Both the position numbers and the translations under genes were made by a program. Under the pieces are notes generated by a model, which worked only from the letters and a program-made list of their open reading frames with translations, was not told where the DNA came from and ran no database searches. A DNA stretch of 64,000 nucleotides from Sphagnum magellanicum (taxonomy: Eukaryota; Streptophyta; Sphagnopsida; Sphagnales; Sphagnaceae): assembly GCA_021904315.1 (NCBI GenBank), contig CM038915.1, positions 6,138,001 to 6,202,000 of the forward strand, read 5' to 3'. This document shows, piece after piece, positions 59,829 through 64,000 of this stretch (position 1 is its first letter; each line of letters opens with the position of its first letter).

Positions 59829-60433
59829 AAAGTTTAATGAAAGAAGGTGAACTTAAGAAGCCTAACCTAGAGGAATTACATGACCTAGCCTAAGGGAATT
59901 AAGTGACCTAGCCTAGGTTAAACCAAAATCGTATTTCAGTTGTGATAACCATTTCAACTAGGCACCTTGGCTAGGAACCTAGGCAACATGGATCCAACCA
60001 CATTATAAAAAGCCACACCTATCCCCTTAGACCATTACTTTTTCATTTTTTTTAAAGAATATTCTTTAAATCATTTTAATATATCTTTCAAAAAAACATT
60101 AAAAACCTTTTTTTTTTTAAATTGATACTATTACGCTAAGGTGCATACTAAAAAATATCCAAAAATATGTCATTAAAAAATATTTTCAAATTGTGCTTTT
60201 AGTATCAAAATTATTTTTAAACAGTGGTTACAAGTCCTTTAAAAGGTAAATTGTGTATTTTTTACTCATTAAATTGATTCCAACTTGTTATGATATGTAC
60301 ATAATGTATTCACAATAAAATTTTATATAAAAAAAATTATAGTTTTGTATTTTTTTTCAATCAAAAATTCAAAAAATTAAGTAGTGGTTATGACTTCTAA
60401 TGGTACATGTTAATATGACTACACCCATATTTA

Positions 60434-60512
60434 AATTGTAACCGAAAAGACTTAAACCCTTGACTTCCACTTTAAAGGTTCAATTCCTTAACCATTGCAC
60501 TACACCATTTTT
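60434..60512 (-). pseudogene. tRNA-like relic or SINE head
   Basis: On the minus strand it reads TGGTGTAGTGCAATGGTTAAGG (A-box region) and, about 45 nt on, GGGTTTAAGTCTTTT. In that stretch a TTTAAGT loop is closed by five pairs (with G-U), as in a T-arm. No acceptor stem forms. It resembles the relic at 10,944-11,026 in the ATGGTTAA block. Confidence 0.4.
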
Positions 60513-60559
60513 TTAAAATGAAACTATTTACCATAAATTTACAAACATGAACATTTTTT

Positions 60560-61015
60560 ATCCTATGTTAACTTCAAACTACTGAAGCTAACCTTGGTTA
60601 ATTTAAATCAAATTGGGTTATTTAAATTAAATTGAGTTAAATTAAACTACTCAAACTAAACTTAATTAAACTTGGCTACTTAAGTTAAACTAAGTTAATT
60701 AAGCTTCTTAAGCTAAAATTGATTAAATTAAACAAAATTAAATTATTTAAACTAAACTAAATTGAACATTACTAAATTAAGTGACATACATTAATTTCAT
60801 TTAATTTTGCATAAGTAGATTTACTTAGCCTTGATGTGAATTTGTTTAACTTAATTTAACGTAAATAGCGTAACTTAGTTTAATATAACCTAGCCTAGTT
60901 TAGTATTTAGTTTAGTTTAACATAACCAACAAAATTCAATTTAATTTAACTTAAATAACAAAATTATCTTTAGTTTAATTTTAAATAATTTAATTTAACC
61001 TAATTAGCTTCAAGT
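60560..61015. repeat. AT-rich inverted repeat, TTAAACTAA units
   Basis: From about 60,590 to 60,775 units run as AAACTAAACTTAATTAAA. From about 60,840 to 61,010 they run inverted, as TTTAGTTTAACTTAATTTAA. The spacer is about 60 bp. The unit resembles those in the CACTA-like element (6660-6970) and in the LTR arrays. Confidence 0.5.
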
Positions 61016-64000
61016 TTGTCAAAATTGACATGACACCACATTAGTTTCATTGTCGAAATGGATGTCAACCATTCCTTTTGACAACCACATGTTTTCTTGG
61101 AAAGATCCATTTGGAAGACTTCCATTTTTTGCACACCTTTAGTTCTTCCAAAGTGCTTTGACCAATCTAATATTACCTTCGTATGGTAAAACTTGGGCTA
61201 ATGCTATGGTCAATATGCAATCTTTGCCATTGATTGAGTTGTTTCATAACCTTCTTATGGTGCCTGTGTTCTCACCTTTATTAATGAAGAAGCTAAGGTT
61301 TCAAATCCTTGATAGTTGGGTGAATGTAAATTATAATGGCTCACTTTTTGTGTCCCATTACAATTTTCTATAGGGTGTAATGAATTAACATGCCATTTAC
61401 ATACCATAGAACCATTTATATGCACAATTGGGACTTGGTTTAAGATTCTCAACTTAAATAAAAAATTATCTATATAATTTGTGCATAATAAATGTGCACC
61501 CAGTATGTAATAATGGATTTTTGAAATGAAAACATATGGACTATCCCAACCATTTGCACTTCTCATACACATGAAATTTTCAATATCATTTTTTGAAAAT
61601 ATATCTTATAGGAATTTAATATTTGATAGATGAAAAAAAAAACATAGATTTAAAAACTTCATTACAAAAGCTTTAACAAAAATATAATTATGGACTTTTG
61701 AATAACCAAAATCTTGACTTCATTTTCAAACGTTTCTACATGGGTCATTTTTTGTTGAATTGATGATTTTTTTCCTTGTAAAATGTATGTCAAAAAAATG
61801 TTTAAATGGATATATTTTCATAGGAATTTCATTAACTCATTAACCAACCCATAGTTCCCCCCATTTATGTTAATTCAACACTAAAAAATGGACTTTTAAA
61901 AAGTTTTTATCTCCTGAAAATGAGCCACTTAACCCTGCATCTACTTAGTTTTTCCATTTTCTTGTTTAATTATGTTTGTTACTTTTTTAAATTATTTGTT
62001 AAACTCAAGGGTGGATGACATTATATTTGTCATCCTAAGGTTGGGTGGAGAATTCATTTTAACAATCGAAAGTCATTTTGATCACCACAAGGTTTTTAAT
62101 TATTTTGAATTACCTTATCGACCAATAATAATTCCCAATAAAACAAACAATTACAAACTTGTAAAGATAACCAAAAAAAGAAAAAAAAATTCAAATTAAT
62201 GAAATGTGCACATTAATGTTCATGTGGTTATGGATAGAATTGTATAAACTTATATGTAATTTATGATAATTGACCATCTCTACATAATTTAACTTAAAAC
62301 ATGTTGAGAATAGATTTTGATAAGAAGTTTATGAACATAAGGTGAAAGCATGCTAAGGTGTAGTACTTTCCAACATATGTGAAGTCCATACTAATGTTAA
62401 AATAAAAATCCATATACATTGTAGCAAAATACATTATATTGCACTTGAATCATATGGCAAGGTTAAACAATTTTTTTTTACTTCTAAACTTTATCAATGA
62501 TAGATAATTATATCAAAAATTTACATTTAAAAAATGAGAAGTTGAATTATTAATTTAAATGAATAAAGGACTTTATAAAAAATTCCATATTTCATTGTAT
62601 ATTTCAATTTATGGTTTTCAAAATCTTTCAAAATTGTCTTCCTTTGTACCAATGGCATCGCACTATTTTCCATTTTTAAAAAATCACTCAATTAAACATT
62701 TTAGTAAATATAATTAGTCCATTATCATATGATATGGACTATAATGTAGGTTTTTAGCACTTTAAAAGTCCATTGATATATTATAGTAACTCAAAATCCA
62801 TTATTGAGATTCATATGATGTGATCATTTCATATAATATATTATTTTGTTGAGTTTTTCCACATCTTATTCATTTAATTTTTGTTCCATGGCCAATAATC
62901 AAGTTGTGATAGAATTAATTTAGGGTTTTCCTTCCCTATAGTGGGCCTTACCTGACATGAAGTATGAGGCAAACCTTAGATCATAAGCATAAATATAAAT
63001 AGAACAATTGTAAAGCATTAAAAGTGGTAGGGATCATAAGTGCTTACTATTTAGGAAGTGGAAAGACCTTACACCTATAAGTAGGTACATATATTGTGTT
63101 CCTAAATGGTAGGTGTAAAATCCCCACTCGTTACTACAAGGGATATTCACATATATAAAGTGCCCTCCAAATACACTAGGAAATTTATACAAGAACTTTA
63201 CGAGGTACATTAATGCTTTGAATTCATTAACATCTTTAGATTGAAAAGAATATTATATGCATTATGACTCAAGAATCTAACTTGCATTAATTACCAAGGG
63301 AACATCAAATTTGTGTACCTATTCTAAAGTTCCAACTACTGATGTGGCAAAAGATCACCATCCTCCCCAATTGCCAATTATATCTAATAATGGCCATTGG
63401 TGAAACCCACTTGGTGGTTCAAGTGGCCATTACCTATTAAGTGTGTTCCATACAAGGGGTGGAAAGGGGGTGTTGTGTTGGCCAAGAAGGACCTAGTAAG
63501 TGATTTCCATGTGGGGGAGGGGGTGGGGGTCAACGTTTTTTCTTTTGGTGAAAATTCACCAAATGGCAACACTACTTCAAATTTTTGGAAATTTTCCTTT
63601 TTAGGGGTGAGCATGTTGCCTCAAGTCCATCTATTGGCTATAGTTTTAATGATCAATGCACAGAAATGTTTCTAGTTAAGGCGAAATATGATTGAATTTG
63701 TTTAGGGATGTTTCATCAATGTTGCTACAAATAAACAAACAAAAACCAATGGGGTAGTGTTCTAAACTTTGTGCGTGAGAATCAAAGGGACAAAAGGATC
63801 ATGGATTTGATAGAAATTCCAAGGAAAAGAACTAAATAGATTTTATACACAAGAGAAATTGCACACAAGAGTGAAGGGGATAAGAAAAAGACGAATTGGA
63901 ACAACTTACATAGTAGAAACTTGAAGAGCCATTGCACTTAAAGAATTGATTCTACAATTGATCTAGTCTTATAATGTATACACATAAGGATCTCTTATGT
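61016..64000. other. no gene recognised
   Basis: A 71-codon ORF at 61,158-61,373 has a faint resemblance to a Mutator-type transposase tail (WANAMVN.. LPLIELFHNLL), too weak to call. The rest is AT-rich without features. ORFs at 63,384-63,675 on both strands overlap and neither has a domain. Confidence 0.35.

Noticed and set aside
61158-61373. Possible Mutator-type transposase fragment
   Set aside because: The resemblance is limited to a few residues and there are no terminal repeats or further domains.

Overview
This is a strongly AT-rich, gene-poor stretch of a nuclear land-plant genome. The evidence is a degenerate Ty3/gypsy chromovirus (integrase plus C-terminal chromodomain), CACTA-type and MITE elements, spliced genes, and a plant-type F-box/kelch-like protein. 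I could not assign a species. The low gene density and the single-exon F-box CDS would fit a seedless plant (moss, liverwort, lycophyte or fern), but that is a guess.

Layout. 0-4.7 kb: degenerate repeats (a three-copy tandem block, short dispersed motifs), no convincing gene. 4.7-10.9 kb: one decayed chromovirus whose pol is split twice. A reversed solo LTR of the same family lies in the protease region (4846-5435), and a 1.6-kb non-autonomous CACTA-like element lies in the reverse transcriptase (6470-8064, TAA target-site duplication). Its polypurine tract and 3' LTR are visible. 10.9-14.3 kb: a tRNA-like relic, an AT-rich inverted block and a MITE. 14.3-18.7 kb: a giant inverted repeat of about 4.4 kb, the most striking structure here. 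18.7-32 kb: repeat-derived sequence with a perfect-TIR MITE at 28,158-28,544. 32.3-34.1 kb: a less AT-rich island with a possible small proline-rich protein. 34.5-36.4 kb: a cluster of hairpin-forming repeats of about 180 bp and a second copy of the 13-kb MITE.

The two best genes are both on the minus strand. At about 39.4-43.5 kb there is a spliced gene for an unrecognised, probably membrane-anchored protein, with a large intron that holds an internal duplication. At 47,009-48,841 there is a 610-residue F-box protein with an acidic N-terminal repeat of about 21 residues, probably a substrate receptor of an SCF ubiquitin ligase. From 49 to 64 kb I see only low-complexity and dispersed repeats, including another copy of the hairpin family and a second tRNA-like relic. 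Nothing links the two genes functionally.

All homology statements between repeats come from reading by eye. Boundaries are approximate except where TSDs or TIRs fix them.
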